NCBI RefSeq assembly: GCF_000219605.1 | Contig: NC_015740.1 | Location: 3,534,001-3,598,000 of the forward strand | Direction of reading: 5' to 3' | DNA: 64,000 bases | Source of the DNA: Stutzerimonas stutzeri | Lineage (GTDB): Bacteria > Pseudomonadota > Gammaproteobacteria > Pseudomonadales > Pseudomonadaceae | Shown here: positions 36,719-46,383 of the stretch, piece after piece | Layout: each line of letters opens with the position of its first letter | Numbering within the stretch: the stretch's first letter is position 1 | Program-made: the position numbers and the translations under genes | The notes under the pieces: generated by a model | Databases searched by the model: none | Told to the model about the DNA's origin: nothing | The model's input: the letters and a program-made list of their open reading frames with translations, nothing else

Positions 36719-39656
36719 CCTGAGCCACCTAATCCTGATCAGCGCCGCCTACCTGTTCATGCTGTTCGGCGTGGCCTGGGTCAGCGATCGCGGGCTGATC
36801 CCGCGCTGGATCATCCGCCACCCGCTGACCTACACCCTCTCGCTCGGCGTCTACGCCAGCGCCTGGGCCTTCTATGGCACCGTGGGCCTGGCCTACCAGT
36901 ATGGCTATGGGTTTCTCGCCACCTATCTCGGCGTGTGCGGCGCCTTTCTGCTGGCGCCGGTGCTGCTCTACCCGATCCTGCGCATCACGCGTACCTATCA
37001 GCTGTCGTCGCTGGCCGACCTGGTGGCCTTCCGCTTCCGCAGCACCTGGAGCGGCGCGCTGACCACCATCGTCATGCTGATCGGCATGCTGCCGCTGCTG
37101 GCCCTGCAGATCCAGGCCGTCGCCGACGCCATCGGCATCCTGACCCTCGAGCCGCTGCAGGAGCGCGTGGCGCTGGGCTACTGCCTGATGATCATGCTGT
37201 TCACCATCCTCTTCGGTGCCCGCCACATCGCCACGCGGGAGAAGCACGAAGGGCTGGTGTTCGCCATCGCCTTCGAATCGATCGTCAAGCTGGTGACCTT
37301 CGGTGCCATCGGCCTGTACGCCCTGTACGTGGTCTTCGGCGGCCCGCACCAGCTGGAGATCTGGCTGCTGCAGAACCAGTCGGCGCTGCAGGCGTTGCAC
37401 ACGCCGCTGCAGGAAGGCCCGTGGCGCACCCTGCTGCTGGTGTTCTTCGCCTCGGCCATCGTCATGCCACACATGTATCACATGACGTTCACCGAGAACC
37501 TCAACCCGCGCGGGCTGGTCAGCGCCAGCTGGGGATTGCCGCTGTACCTGCTGCTGATGAGTTTGGCCGTGCCGCTGATCCTCTGGGCCGGCCTTAAGCT
37601 GGGCGTCAGCACCAACCCCGAATACTTCACCCTCGGCCTCGGCCTCACCGCACAGAGCGAAACCCTGGCGCTGCTGGCCTTCGTCGGCGGGCTGTCGGCC
37701 TCCAGCGGGCTGATCATCGTCAGCACCCTGGCGCTGTCCGGCATGGCGCTCAACCATCTGGTGCTGCCGCTCTATCAACCCTCCAGCGAGGGCAACATCT
37801 ACCGCTGGCTGAAATGGACCAGACGCAGCCTGATCTTCGCCATCATCCTTGCCGGTTACGGGTTCTACCTGCTGCTCGGCGCCGAGCAGGACCTGTCCAA
37901 CCTGGGCATCGTCGCCTTCGTTGCCACCCTGCAGTTCCTGCCGGGCGTGCTCTCGGTGCTCTACTGGCCGACCGCCAACCGCCGCGGCTACATAGCCGGC
38001 CTGCTGGCCGGCATCGGCGTCTGGATGGTGACCATGCTGCTGCCCCTGGTGGGCAATCTGGATGGTTTCTATATCCCGCTGTTCAATGTGGTCTACGTAC
38101 TCGACGACACCAGCTGGCACCTGGCGGCAATCGCTTCGCTGGCGGTCAACGTGCTGGCCTTCTCGCTGTTCTCGATCTTCAGCGAGACCAGCCCCGAGGA
38201 GCAGAGCGCCGCCGAGGCCTGTGCGGTGGAAAACGTGCGCCGGCCGCAGCGGCGTGAACTGATGGCCGCCTCGCCACAGGAGTTCGCCACCCAGCTGGCC
38301 AAGCCCCTGGGCGCCAAGACCGCGCAGCGCGAAGTGGAGCAGGCACTGCGCGATCTGCAGCTGCCGTTCGACGAGCACCGCCCCTATGCCCTGCGCCGTC
38401 TGCGTGATCGCATCGAAGCCAACCTGTCCGGGCTGATGGGGCCCAGCGTGGCCCAGGATATCGTCGAGAACTTCCTGCCGTACAAGAACGGCGCCGAGGG
38501 CTACATCACCGAAGACATCCACTTCATCGAGAACCGCCTGGAGGAGTATCACTCGCGCCTGACCGGCCTGGCCGCCGAACTCGACGCGCTGCGCCGCTAT
38601 CACCGGCAGACGCTGCAGGAGCTGCCCATGGGGGTCTGCTCGCTGGCCAAGGATCAGGAAATTCTCATGTGGAATCGCGCCCTCGAAGAGCTGACCGAAA
38701 TTCCCGCGCTGCAGGTCGTCGGCTCGCGCCTGTCGACCATCGCCGAACCCTGGCGCAGCCTGCTGGGCGACTTCATCGAGCAGCCCGACGAACACCTGCA
38801 CAAGCAGCGCCTGGCGCACAACGGCCATCGCCGCTGCCTCAACCTGCACAAGGCAGCCATCGCCGAGCCGCTGGCGCCCGGCAACAGCGGCCTGGTCCTG
38901 CTGGTCGAGGACCTGACCGAGACCCAGCAGCTGGAAGACCGCCTGGTGCATTCCGAGCGTCTGGCCAGCATCGGCCGCCTGGCCGCCGGCGTGGCGCACG
39001 AAATCGGCAACCCGATCACCGGCATCGCCTGTCTGGCGCAGAACCTGCGGGACGAGCGCGAAGGCGATGGCGAGATCGTCGAAATCAGCGCGCAGATCAT
39101 CGAGCAGACCAAGCGCGTGTCGCGCATCGTGCAGTCGCTGATGAGCTTCGCCCATGCCGGCGAACGCCAGCACCAGCTCTATCCGGTGAGCCTGGCACAG
39201 GTCACCCAGGACGCCATCGGCCTGCTCTCGCTCAACCGCAACCGCACCGAGGTGCAGTTCCTCAACCTGTGCCATCCCGATCATGTGGCCGAGGGGGACC
39301 CGCAACGCCTGGCGCAGGTGCTGATCAACCTGCTGTCCAACGCCCGCGACGCATCGCCGCCCGGTGGCGTGATCCGGGTGACCAGCGAAGTGGCCGAGCA
39401 GACGGTCTATCTGACCGTGGAGGACGAAGGCAGCGGCATTCCGAAAGAGATCCAGGACCGCCTGTTCGAGCCGTTCTTCACCACCAAGGACCCGGGCGAA
39501 GGCACGGGCCTGGGCCTCGCGCTGGTCTATTCGATCATTGAAGAGCATTATGGCCAGATCGATATCGACAGCCCGGCTGACCCGGAAACGCAACGCGGCA
39601 CCCGTTTTCGCATCACCCTGCCGCGGCATGTCGAAGCGTCACACGCCGTAAGTTGA
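36702..39656 (+). CDS. cbrA: Sensor histidine kinase CbrA
   Basis: Membrane kinase of 984 residues of the CbrAB system, which governs carbon/nitrogen balance and catabolite repression. The N-terminal half is a sodium/solute-symporter-like domain of about 13 helices (TM region to about residue 490). It is followed by a STAC-type linker, a PAS domain (about 620-730), HisKA with His766 ([12 protein letters not shown]) and HATPase with N-box [12 protein letters not shown] and GTGLGLAL. His766 equals the P. aeruginosa position as I recall it. The ATG at 36702 (GTG at 36699 possible) lies inside cbrX. A very long antisense frame (36729-39629) is a shadow. Confidence 0.97.
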   Translation: MQTSFSLSHLILISAAYLFMLFGVAWVSDRGLIPRWIIRHPLTYTLSLGVYASAWAFYGTVGLAYQYGYGFLATYLGVCGAFLLAPVLLYPILRITRTYQLSSLADLVAFRFRSTWSGALTTIVMLIGMLPLLALQIQAVADAIGILTLEPLQERVALGYCLMIMLFTILFGARHIATREKHEGLVFAIAFESIVKLVTFGAIGLYALYVVFGGPHQLEIWLLQNQSALQALHTPLQEGPWRTLLLVFFASAIVMPHMYHMTFTENLNPRGLVSASWGLPLYLLLMSLAVPLILWAGLKLGVSTNPEYFTLGLGLTAQSETLALLAFVGGLSASSGLIIVSTLALSGMALNHLVLPLYQPSSEGNIYRWLKWTRRSLIFAIILAGYGFYLLLGAEQDLSNLGIVAFVATLQFLPGVLSVLYWPTANRRGYIAGLLAGIGVWMVTMLLPLVGNLDGFYIPLFNVVYVLDDTSWHLAAIASLAVNVLAFSLFSIFSETSPEEQSAAEACAVENVRRPQRRELMAASPQEFATQLAKPLGAKTAQREVEQALRDLQLPFDEHRPYALRRLRDRIEANLSGLMGPSVAQDIVENFLPYKNGAEGYITEDIHFIENRLEEYHSRLTGLAAELDALRRYHRQTLQELPMGVCSLAKDQEILMWNRALEELTEIPALQVVGSRLSTIAEPWRSLLGDFIEQPDEHLHKQRLAHNGHRRCLNLHKAAIAEPLAPGNSGLVLLVEDLTETQQLEDRLVHSERLASIGRLAAGVAHEIGNPITGIACLAQNLRDEREGDGEIVEISAQIIEQTKRVSRIVQSLMSFAHAGERQHQLYPVSLAQVTQDAIGLLSLNRNRTEVQFLNLCHPDHVAEGDPQRLAQVLINLLSNARDASPPGGVIRVTSEVAEQTVYLTVEDEGSGIPKEIQDRLFEPFFTTKDPGEGTGLGLALVYSIIEEHYGQIDIDSPADPETQRGTRFRITLPRHVEASHAVS

Positions 39657-39717
39657 AGAGGCGACTGCCGTACCGGCCCGGCGCCGGTTCTGCCTCCAGA
39701 CCGTCGAGAGAGTACTG

Positions 39718-41133
39718 ATGTCACACATACTGATCGTCGAAGACGAAACCATCATCCGCTCAGCCCTGCGGCGCCTCTTCGAACGCAACCAGTACGAGGT
39801 CAGCGAAGCCGGCTCGGTGCAGGAAGCACAGGAGCGCTACAGCATCCCGGGTTTCGACCTCATCGTCAGCGACCTGCGACTGCCCGGCGCACCCGGCACC
39901 GAACTGATCAAACTGGCCGAAGGCACACCGGTGCTGATCATGACCAGCTACGCCAGCCTGCGCTCGGCGGTGGACTCCATGAAGATGGGCGCGGTGGACT
40001 ACATCGCCAAACCCTTCGACCACGACGAGATGCTGCAGACCGTGGCGCGCATCCTTCAGGATCATCAGCAGAGCGCCGCAGCCCTCGCTCAGCCGAGCCG
40101 TGGCAATGGCAGCGCCCCAAGCGACGCGGCACAGGGCGACATCGGCATCATCGGCCACTGCGCACCGATGCAGGACCTGTTCAGCAAGATCCGCAAGGTC
40201 GCCCCCACCGATTCCAACGTGCTGATCCAGGGCGAGTCGGGCACCGGCAAGGAACTGGTGGCGCGGGCACTGCACAATCTCTCGCGACGGGCCAAGGCGC
40301 CGATGATCTCGGTGAACTGCGCGGCCATTCCGGAAACCCTGATCGAATCCGAGCTGTTCGGCCACGAGAAGGGGGCCTTCACCGGGGCCAGCGCCGGTCG
40401 CGCCGGCCTGGTCGAGGCAGCCGATGGCGGCACCCTGTTCCTCGACGAAATCGGCGAACTGCCACTGGAAGCCCAGGCGCGCCTGCTGCGCGTACTGCAG
40501 GAAGGTGAGATCCGCCGCGTCGGCTCGGTGCAGTCGCAGAAGGTCGATGTGCGTCTGATCGCCGCCACCCACCGCGACCTGAAAACCCTTGCCAAGACCG
40601 GCCAGTTCCGCGAAGACCTCTATTACCGCCTGCACGTGATCGCGCTCAAGCTGCCGCCGCTGCGCGAGCGCGGCAACGACGTGCTCGAAATCGCCAAGGC
40701 GTTCCTGGCGCGCCAGGGCGAACGCATGAGCAGCGACGAGATGCGCTTCTCGCGCGACGCCGAACAGGCGATTCGTCACTACTCCTGGCCCGGCAACGTG
40801 CGCGAACTGGAAAACGCCATCGAGCGCGCGGCGATCCTGAGCGAGAGCCCGGAGATCGACGCCGAGCTGCTGGGCATCGATATCGAACTCGACGAGCTGG
40901 ACGATGAGTTCGAAGAAGATTCACTCGGCGGCATCCGCGGTATCGCCGGTGGCAACGAGCCGACCGAGGATCTCTCGCTGGAGGACTACTTCCAGCATTT
41001 CGTGCTCGAGCATCAGGACCACATGACCGAGACCGAACTGGCGCGCAAGCTCGGCATCAGCCGCAAATGCCTGTGGGAACGCCGCCAGCGCCTGGGCATT
41101 CCGCGGCGCAAGTCCAGTAGCGCCGCCGGGTAA
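39718..41133 (+). CDS. cbrB: NtrC-type response regulator CbrB
   Basis: Sigma-54 enhancer-binding regulator of 471 residues. The receiver has Asp52 (VSDLRLPG). The AAA+ domain has Walker A GESGTGKE (about 172-179), the sigma-54 loop GAFTGA (about 219-224) and [15 protein letters not shown]-terminal Fis-type helix-turn-helix ([19 protein letters not shown]) completes it. Phosphorylated by CbrA, it activates crcZ, located just downstream. It ends at a strong terminator. Confidence 0.97.
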   Translation: MSHILIVEDETIIRSALRRLFERNQYEVSEAGSVQEAQERYSIPGFDLIVSDLRLPGAPGTELIKLAEGTPVLIMTSYASLRSAVDSMKMGAVDYIAKPFDHDEMLQTVARILQDHQQSAAALAQPSRGNGSAPSDAAQGDIGIIGHCAPMQDLFSKIRKVAPTDSNVLIQGESGTGKELVARALHNLSRRAKAPMISVNCAAIPETLIESELFGHEKGAFTGASAGRAGLVEAADGGTLFLDEIGELPLEAQARLLRVLQEGEIRRVGSVQSQKVDVRLIAATHRDLKTLAKTGQFREDLYYRLHVIALKLPPLRERGNDVLEIAKAFLARQGERMSSDEMRFSRDAEQAIRHYSWPGNVRELENAIERAAILSESPEIDAELLGIDIELDELDDEFEEDSLGGIRGIAGGNEPTEDLSLEDYFQHFVLEHQDHMTETELARKLGISRKCLWERRQRLGIPRRKSSSAAG

Positions 41134-41165
41134 TTTGTTACCGCCGGCGCATCGCTCGTAACAAA
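41134..41165. promoter_or_regulatory. Candidate CbrB upstream activator site
   Basis: Inverted repeat TTTGTTAC (41134-41141) and GTAACAAA (41158-41165), with TGTTAC and GTAACA cores 16 bases apart, about 125 bp upstream of the crcZ start. TGTTAC/GTAACA half-sites at this distance fit the CbrB enhancer described for crcZ. The right arm merges into the cbrB terminator stem. Confidence 0.7.
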
Positions 41166-41200
41166 AACCGGGAGCATCGGTAACGACGCCCCGGTTTTTT
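41163..41200 (+). terminator. Rho-independent terminator of cbrB
   Basis: AAAAACCGGG pairs with CCCGGTTTTT (10 bp), loop 41173-41189, ending in a run of six T's. Confidence 0.9.
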
Positions 41201-41259
41201 CTTGCCTTCCGCCAAGCCTGGAAATCACAACTCATTGAAATATAACGATTTCCTAAAAA

Positions 41260-41275
41260 TGGCACGGCAACTGCT
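41260..41275 (+). promoter_or_regulatory. Sigma-54 promoter of crcZ
   Basis: TGGCACGGCAACTGCT: -24 GG at 41261-41262 and -12 GC at 41273-41274, the correct spacing for RpoN. This places transcription start at about 41285. Confidence 0.93.
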
Positions 41276-41284
41276 TACCTAATG

Positions 41285-41650
41285 GCACAACAACAATAAC
41301 AAGCAGATCCCACAATAAGAACAAGACGTAACGGCTCCAGCAAAACAACGACAAGAAGGCGGAGGCGCAGCTAACTGATTCTTTTGGAGAGGACATGCCA
41401 CGGGGTTCGCCCCACGACCAGGCCGAGAACAACAAAAACTGCATCGAGCAGGCCCTGCACTGGTTGGATCGAAGATCAAGGCAACGTCAGCGACCAAAGA
41501 AATCCGTTTGCTATTGGCTCCCACTGTGGGAGCGTTCCCGACGGCCACGGCCCGAAGGACAGGCGAACAACAAGAACAGCAACGCCTGAGAAGACCAATA
41601 ACAATAAATAAGCACGCGACATTATTCAGAGGGGAGCTTCGGCTCCCCTC
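41285..41650 (+). ncRNA. crcZ: CrcZ small RNA
   Basis: About 365 nt between cbrB and pcnB, its invariant position. The 5' end reads GCACAACAACAATAACAAG, and repeated CA-rich motifs follow (near 41311, 41342, 41424, 41566 and 41597), the binding sites for Hfq/Crc. When CbrAB is active, CrcZ sequesters Hfq and lifts translational repression of catabolic mRNAs. The RNA ends near the hairpin GGGGAGC-TTCG-GCTCCCC (41631-41648). Short open frames inside it lack ribosome sites. Exact ends are inferred. Confidence 0.94.
41629..41650 (+). terminator. 3' hairpin of crcZ
   Basis: Stem extending GAGGGGAGC / GCTCCCCTC with a TTCG tetraloop. It is followed by AGTGCTATCT rather than a T-run, so termination may be inefficient or the end may be formed by processing. 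Confidence 0.7.
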
Positions 41651-41863
41651 AGTGCTATCTGGCTCCGCGGTTTCCTTCCGCACGCCCCGTCCAGACATTT
41701 CCTTCCGCGTTGCACCAGGCAGAACCCTCGTCACGCTACACGCGAAGCTTTTTGACACTACCCTGCGCTTCGTTCACCATCCGGCAGTCCCGGTGCTAGA
41801 ATCCGCGCAGGTTTCGCGGCTTTCGCGACGCCGGCCCGTCATTCCGCCACACAGTTGCCCCTC

Positions 41864-43255
41864 ATGCTGAAAAAGCTGTTCCAGTCTTTTCGTCTTCCGC
41901 TGCGCCGCATCCCGCATCCCCGTCGCACACCTGAAATTCTGTCCAGCCGGCAGCATTCCCTGCATCGCAACGAGATCAGCCGTCATGCGGTGAGCGTGGT
42001 CGAGCGCCTGCAGCAGGCCGGCTACGAGGCCTATGTCGTGGGTGGCTGTGTGCGCGATCTGTTGCTGCAGCTCAATCCCAAGGATTACGACGTCGCCACC
42101 AGTGCGACCCCGGAACAGGTTCGCGCCGAGTTTCGCAACGCACGCGTGATCGGCCGGCGCTTCAAGCTCGTCCACGTGCACTTCGGCCGCGAGATCATCG
42201 AAGTCGCCACCTTCCGCGCCAACCACCCGGAAGAAGACGACGAGGATGCCAGCCAGTTGGCCTCGCGCAACGAGAGCGGGCGCATCCTGCGCGACAACGT
42301 CTACGGCACGCTCGAGGACGACGCCCAGCGCCGGGACTTCACCATCAATGCGCTGTACTACGACCCGACCAGCGAGCGCATCCTCGACCACACCCGCGGC
42401 GTGCACGACATCCGCAATCGCCTGATCCGCCTGATCGGCGATCCCGAGCAGCGCTACCAGGAAGACCCGGTACGTATGCTCCGCGCGGTGCGCTTCGCCG
42501 CCAAGCTCGACTTCGAAATCGAACGCCACAGTGCCGAGCCCATCGCCGACCTGGCCGAGCTGCTCGACGGCATCCCCTCGGCCCGCCTGTTCGACGAGAC
42601 GCTCAAGCTGTTCCTCGGCGGCAAGGCCGAGCGGACCTTCGAGCTGCTGCTCGAATACGACCTGTTTGCGCCGCTGTTCCCCGCCAGCGCCACCGCGCTG
42701 GAGCGCAACCCCGAGTATGCCGGCACGCTGATCCGCAACGCGCTGGCCAATACCGACCTGCGCATCCAGCAGGGCAAGCCGGTGACGCCCGCGTTCCTTT
42801 TCGCGGCGCTGCTCTGGCCTGCCCTGCCGGCCCGCGTACTGGAGCTGCAGGACCGCGGCATGCCGCCGATTCCGGCGATGCAGGAAGCCGCCCACGACAT
42901 CATCTGGGAACAGTGCCAGCGCACCGCGATTCCCAAGCGCTTTACCATCCCCATGCGTGAGATCTGGGACATGCAGGAACGCCTGCCGCGCCGGCAGGGC
43001 CGCCGTGCCGACCAGCTTCTGGAGAATCCGCGCTTCCGTGCTGGCTACGACTTTCTCCTGCTGCGCGAAAGCGCGGGCGAGAAGACCGGCGGCCTTGGCG
43101 ATTGGTGGACCGACTATCAGGAAGCCAACGACAGCGAGCGGCGCAACATGATCCGCGGCCTCAGCGGCAAGGATGACGCCGGCGCGGCCAAGAAACGCCG
43201 CCGTGGCGGTCGCCGTCGCCGCACGCCGGGCGACGCCGCCAACCCGGCCGACTGA
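41864..43255 (+). CDS. pcnB: Poly(A) polymerase I
   Basis: Adds 3' poly(A) tails that promote RNA decay, 463 residues. The nucleotidyltransferase core has AYVVGGCVRDLLL and the catalytic carboxylates in KDYDVATSATPEQV. Other landmarks: RRDFTINALYYDP and the RNA-binding region IGDPEQRYQEDPVRMLRAVRFAAKL. The Lys/Arg-rich tail (AKKRRRGGRRRRTP) is typical of PAP I rather than CCA enzymes. The ATG at 41864 gives the usual MLKKLFQSF start. One base separates its stop from folK. Confidence 0.95.
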   Translation: MLKKLFQSFRLPLRRIPHPRRTPEILSSRQHSLHRNEISRHAVSVVERLQQAGYEAYVVGGCVRDLLLQLNPKDYDVATSATPEQVRAEFRNARVIGRRFKLVHVHFGREIIEVATFRANHPEEDDEDASQLASRNESGRILRDNVYGTLEDDAQRRDFTINALYYDPTSERILDHTRGVHDIRNRLIRLIGDPEQRYQEDPVRMLRAVRFAAKLDFEIERHSAEPIADLAELLDGIPSARLFDETLKLFLGGKAERTFELLLEYDLFAPLFPASATALERNPEYAGTLIRNALANTDLRIQQGKPVTPAFLFAALLWPALPARVLELQDRGMPPIPAMQEAAHDIIWEQCQRTAIPKRFTIPMREIWDMQERLPRRQGRRADQLLENPRFRAGYDFLLLRESAGEKTGGLGDWWTDYQEANDSERRNMIRGLSGKDDAGAAKKRRRGGRRRRTPGDAANPAD

Positions 43256-43256
43256 G

Positions 43257-43784
43257 ATGGAGCGCGTCTACATCGGCCTGGGCAGCAACCTGGCCGATCC
43301 CCAGCAGCAGCTGCGTGGTGCTCTGCAGGCGCTGGCCGAACTGCCAGGGAGCAGGCTGGCTGCGGTCTCCTCTCTCTATGCCAGCGACCCGCTCGGGCCC
43401 GCCGACCAGCCACGCTACGTCAACGCGGTTGCGGCACTGGAGACCGACCTCGAGCCGCTGGCGCTGCTCGATGCCCTGCAGCGCATCGAACTGGCGCAGG
43501 GCCGCGAACGCAAGGCCGAACGCTGGGGCCCGCGCACCCTGGACCTGGATATCCTGCTGTTCGGCGAGCGACTGATCGACCAGCCGCGCCTCCAGGTTCC
43601 GCACTATCACATGCAGGCTCGGGCGTTCGTGCTCTACCCGCTGGCCGAGATCGCTCCGCCGGAGCTGGTGCTGGCCGATGGGCGACGGCTCGTCGACCTG
43701 CTCGCGGCCTGCCCGTTCCGCGGGCTGGAGCGGCTCGTCAATACGAGTGTCACCGACGCGGTAACGAACGTAACGCGCAGGTAA
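43257..43784 (+). CDS. folK: HPPK, folate-pathway pyrophosphokinase
   Basis: Transfers pyrophosphate to 6-hydroxymethyl-dihydropterin, 175 residues. Landmarks: YIGLGSNLADPQQQL, YVNAVAALETDL and the signature RKAERWGPRTLDLDILLFG. The ATG follows the pcnB stop immediately, giving a pcnB-folK-panBCD cluster typical of gammaproteobacteria. The last 15 residues are Thr/Val-rich with no family counterpart that I recognise. Confidence 0.95.
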   Translation: MERVYIGLGSNLADPQQQLRGALQALAELPGSRLAAVSSLYASDPLGPADQPRYVNAVAALETDLEPLALLDALQRIELAQGRERKAERWGPRTLDLDILLFGERLIDQPRLQVPHYHMQARAFVLYPLAEIAPPELVLADGRRLVDLLAACPFRGLERLVNTSVTDAVTNVTRR

Positions 43785-43793
43785 CACTCGCGA

Positions 43794-43825
43794 TTGACTT
43801 ACTCTGCCGCCGCCGGGACTATAAG
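43794..43825 (+). promoter_or_regulatory. Possible promoter of panB
   Basis: TTGACT (43794-43799) and TATAAG (43820-43825), a good pair of hexamers but with a 20-bp spacer, longer than optimal. Confidence 0.35.
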
Positions 43826-43910
43826 CGCCCTCTGCCACCTGCGGCCGTAGCACCCTTCCGGTGCACCGCCCGGCAATCCTGACCTCCGAGGCTCGAAGAG
43901 GACGGCATTC

Positions 43911-44711
43911 ATGCCAGACGTAACCCTGACCACGCTGCAAGGGCTCAAGCAGAAGGGCGAGAAGATCGTCATGCTCACCTGCTATGACGCCACCTTCGCC
44001 AAGACGGCCTGCGATGCAGGCGTCGAGATGCTGCTGATCGGCGACTCGCTCGGCATGGTCCTGCAAGGTCACGACAGCACCCTGCCGGTCACCGTCGCCG
44101 ACATGGCCTACCACACCGCCAGCGTCAAGCGTGGCAACCGCGGCGCGATGATCGTCGCCGACCTGCCGTTCATGGCCAACGCGACCACCGAGCAGACCCT
44201 GAACAATTCGGCGCTGCTGATGCAGGCCGGCGCCCACATGATCAAGCTCGAGGGCACCGCCTGGCTGGCCGAGTCGATCCGCCTGCTGGCCGACCGCGGC
44301 ATCCCGGTGTGCGCGCATATGGGGCTGACCCCGCAGGCGGTCAATCTGTTCGGCGGCTACAAGGTGCAGGGGCGCGAAGAAGCCCAGGCACAGCAGATGC
44401 TGGAGGATGCCAAGTCGCTGGAAGCAGCCGGCGCCGCCATGCTGCTGCTCGAATGCGTCCCCAGCGAACTGGCCGCGCGCATTACCCGGGCCGTGCAGAT
44501 CCCGGTGATCGGCATTGGCGCCGGCAGCGATACCGACGGCCAGGTGCTGGTCCTGCATGACATGCTCGGACTGTCGCTCAGCGGCCGCGTGCCGAAGTTC
44601 GTGAAGAACTTCATGCGCGAGCACGGCGACATCCCCGCGGCCATCGCCGGCTACGTCAAGGCGGTCAAGGCCGTCGAATTCCCCGCAGCCGAACACGGTT
44701 TCTCCGCATGA
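43911..44711 (+). CDS. panB: 3-methyl-2-oxobutanoate hydroxymethyltransferase
   Basis: First pantothenate-pathway enzyme of 266 residues; it transfers a hydroxymethyl group from methylene-THF to ketoisovalerate. Landmarks: [50 protein letters not shown] and the catalytic-Glu region [13 protein letters not shown]. The ATG overlaps nothing upstream; the stop overlaps panC by four bases (ATGA). Confidence 0.97.
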   Translation: MPDVTLTTLQGLKQKGEKIVMLTCYDATFAKTACDAGVEMLLIGDSLGMVLQGHDSTLPVTVADMAYHTASVKRGNRGAMIVADLPFMANATTEQTLNNSALLMQAGAHMIKLEGTAWLAESIRLLADRGIPVCAHMGLTPQAVNLFGGYKVQGREEAQAQQMLEDAKSLEAAGAAMLLLECVPSELAARITRAVQIPVIGIGAGSDTDGQVLVLHDMLGLSLSGRVPKFVKNFMREHGDIPAAIAGYVKAVKAVEFPAAEHGFSA

Positions 44712-45568
44712 ACGTCGTCAAGACCATCGCCGACCTGCGCGCCGCGGTCGCCCGCGCGCGCGGCGAGGGCAAACGCATCGGTTTCGTGCCGACCATGGGC
44801 AACCTCCACGCCGGTCATATCGCGCTGGTGAAGAAAGCCGGCCAGCGCGCCGACTTCGTGGTCGCCAGCATCTTCGTCAATCCGCTGCAGTTCGGTCCCA
44901 ACGAGGACCTGGACAACTACCCGCGTACGCTCGCGGCGGACCAGGAAAAGCTGTTCGACGCTGGCTGCCACCTGCTCTTCGCGCCCAGCGTGGAGGAGAT
45001 GTACCCCCACGGCCAGGCCAACCAGACCATCGTGCGCGTACCCGGCGTATCCGAAGGCCTCTGCGGCGGCAGTCGCCCCGGTCATTTCGACGGTGTCTCC
45101 ACGGTGGTGAGCAAGCTGTTCAACATGGTCCTGCCGGACCTCGCCGTGTTCGGCCAGAAGGATTTCCAGCAGCTGGCGGTGATCCGCACCATGGTGCGCG
45201 ACCTGAACATGCCGGTGCAGATCCTCTCCGAACCGACCGTGCGGGCCGACGACGGCCTGGCACTGTCCTCGCGCAACGGTTACCTGAGCGCCGACGAGCG
45301 CGCCACGGCGCCTGTCCTCTATCGCACGCTGAACCAGCTCAGGGATGCGCTCCAGGGCGGTCGCCGGGACCTTCCCGCGCTGATCGACGAAGGTCTGGAA
45401 GCACTGCGCAACGCCGGCCTGCGTCCGGACTACCTGGACATCCGCAATGCCATCGATCTGCAGCCGGTCACCGACGCCTCCAGCGAGTTGGTCATTCTCG
45501 CGGCGGCCTACCTGGGCAAGACGCGGCTGATCGACAACCTGCTGGTCGACCTCCGCACATCGGCCTGA
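44708..45568 (+). CDS. panC: Pantothenate synthetase
   Basis: Joins pantoate and beta-alanine using ATP, 286 residues. Landmarks: [20 protein letters not shown] (HxGH motif), [25 protein letters not shown] and the KMSKS-like LSSRNGYLS. It is translationally coupled to panB. Confidence 0.97.
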   Translation: MNVVKTIADLRAAVARARGEGKRIGFVPTMGNLHAGHIALVKKAGQRADFVVASIFVNPLQFGPNEDLDNYPRTLAADQEKLFDAGCHLLFAPSVEEMYPHGQANQTIVRVPGVSEGLCGGSRPGHFDGVSTVVSKLFNMVLPDLAVFGQKDFQQLAVIRTMVRDLNMPVQILSEPTVRADDGLALSSRNGYLSADERATAPVLYRTLNQLRDALQGGRRDLPALIDEGLEALRNAGLRPDYLDIRNAIDLQPVTDASSELVILAAAYLGKTRLIDNLLVDLRTSA

Positions 45569-45650
45569 TCCCTGCCAATTGCCTGCAGCTTGATCGCGTT
45601 CGAGGCTTCGGGCACACTCTGCGCCGCTTGCGCACCCGGAGGACCCCGCC

Positions 45651-46031
45651 ATGCACGCCATCATGCTCAAGGCCAAACTGCACCGCGCCCAGGTAACCCA
45701 CTCGGTGCTCGACTATGAAGGATCCTGCGCCATCGACGGCGAGTGGCTGGACCTGGCCGGTATCCGTGAATACGAACAGATCCAGATCTACAACGTCGAC
45801 AACGGCGAACGCTTCACCACCTACGCCATCCGCGGCGAGGAAGGCTCCAGGATCATCTCGGTCAATGGCGCCGCCGCCCACAAGGCCGGCGTCGGTCATC
45901 GCCTTATCATCTGTGCCTATGCGCACTACAGCGAAGCCGAGCTGGCCAACTTCAAACCCCATGTGCTCTACATGGGCGCCGACGGCGAGCTGAGCCATAC
46001 CAGCAACGCCATTCCGGTGCAGGTGGCCTGA
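45651..46031 (+). CDS. panD: Aspartate 1-decarboxylase
   Basis: Pyruvoyl enzyme of 126 residues that supplies beta-alanine. The proenzyme self-cleaves between Gly24 and Ser25 (YEGSCAIDG), and Ser25 becomes the pyruvoyl group. Lys9 and the Tyr/Arg residues around [12 protein letters not shown] are conserved. It completes the panBCD group, 82 bp after panC, and ends at a strong terminator. Confidence 0.97.
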   Translation: MHAIMLKAKLHRAQVTHSVLDYEGSCAIDGEWLDLAGIREYEQIQIYNVDNGERFTTYAIRGEEGSRIISVNGAAAHKAGVGHRLIICAYAHYSEAELANFKPHVLYMGADGELSHTSNAIPVQVA

Positions 46032-46058
46032 GCCCGGCCCCACGCCTGCATTGAATCC

Positions 46059-46090
46059 AAGCCCGAAGTGTTTCGCACTTCGGGCTTTTT
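46059..46090 (+). terminator. Rho-independent terminator of the pan operon
   Basis: AAGCCCGAAGTG / CACTTCGGGCTT, a perfect 12-bp stem with a TTTCG loop and trailing T's. Confidence 0.95.
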
Positions 46091-46112
46091 CGTTGGGGCT
46101 GGGCGACAGCGG

Positions 46113-46141
46113 TTGGGATGCGGCATGAGCGCGGGCAGAAT
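46113..46141 (+). promoter_or_regulatory. Candidate promoter for pgi
   Basis: TTGGGA (46113-46118) and CAGAAT (46136-46141), each matching consensus at four of six positions, with a 17-bp spacer. It predicts a start near 46148 and a leader of about 235 nt. Confidence 0.4.
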
Positions 46142-46383
46142 AGACGGCGAAAGCCCGGAACGCAGCAGGGGTTTTCCCTGTCTGAGCTGTCTCTGATGGC
46201 ATAGGATGTGCCTCACCGGCTCGGTGAAAGCCGGGTTCGGCCAGCATCCGCAGCATTCAGGAACGAGTGCCGGCGTGCCCGCACGGTCATACACATCACT
46301 GAATCCCGAGGCAATCATGGCGCGCTCGCTGCGCGAATTCCCGGGGTTCAGCGGCCTGTCAAAGCAAAGGAAGCCGCATCACC

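Larger units (their letters stand above)
46032..46383. other. panD-pgi intergenic region
   Basis: A 352-bp spacer. It holds the panD terminator, a candidate promoter and then about 235 bases of presumed pgi leader. The leader contains a small CACCG-GCT-CGGTG hairpin and a few GGA triplets. A short open frame at 46318 overlaps pgi out of phase and is not supported. Confidence 0.5.

Noticed and set aside
36729..39629. 966-residue open frame opposite cbrA
   Set aside because: cbrA has all CbrA domains and motifs; the antisense frame has no recognisable domain and is Gln/His/Asp-rich noise.
41384..41611. Short open frames within crcZ
   Set aside because: They lie in a recognised sRNA, have no ribosome sites, and their Asn/Lys/Thr content comes from the CA-rich Hfq motifs.
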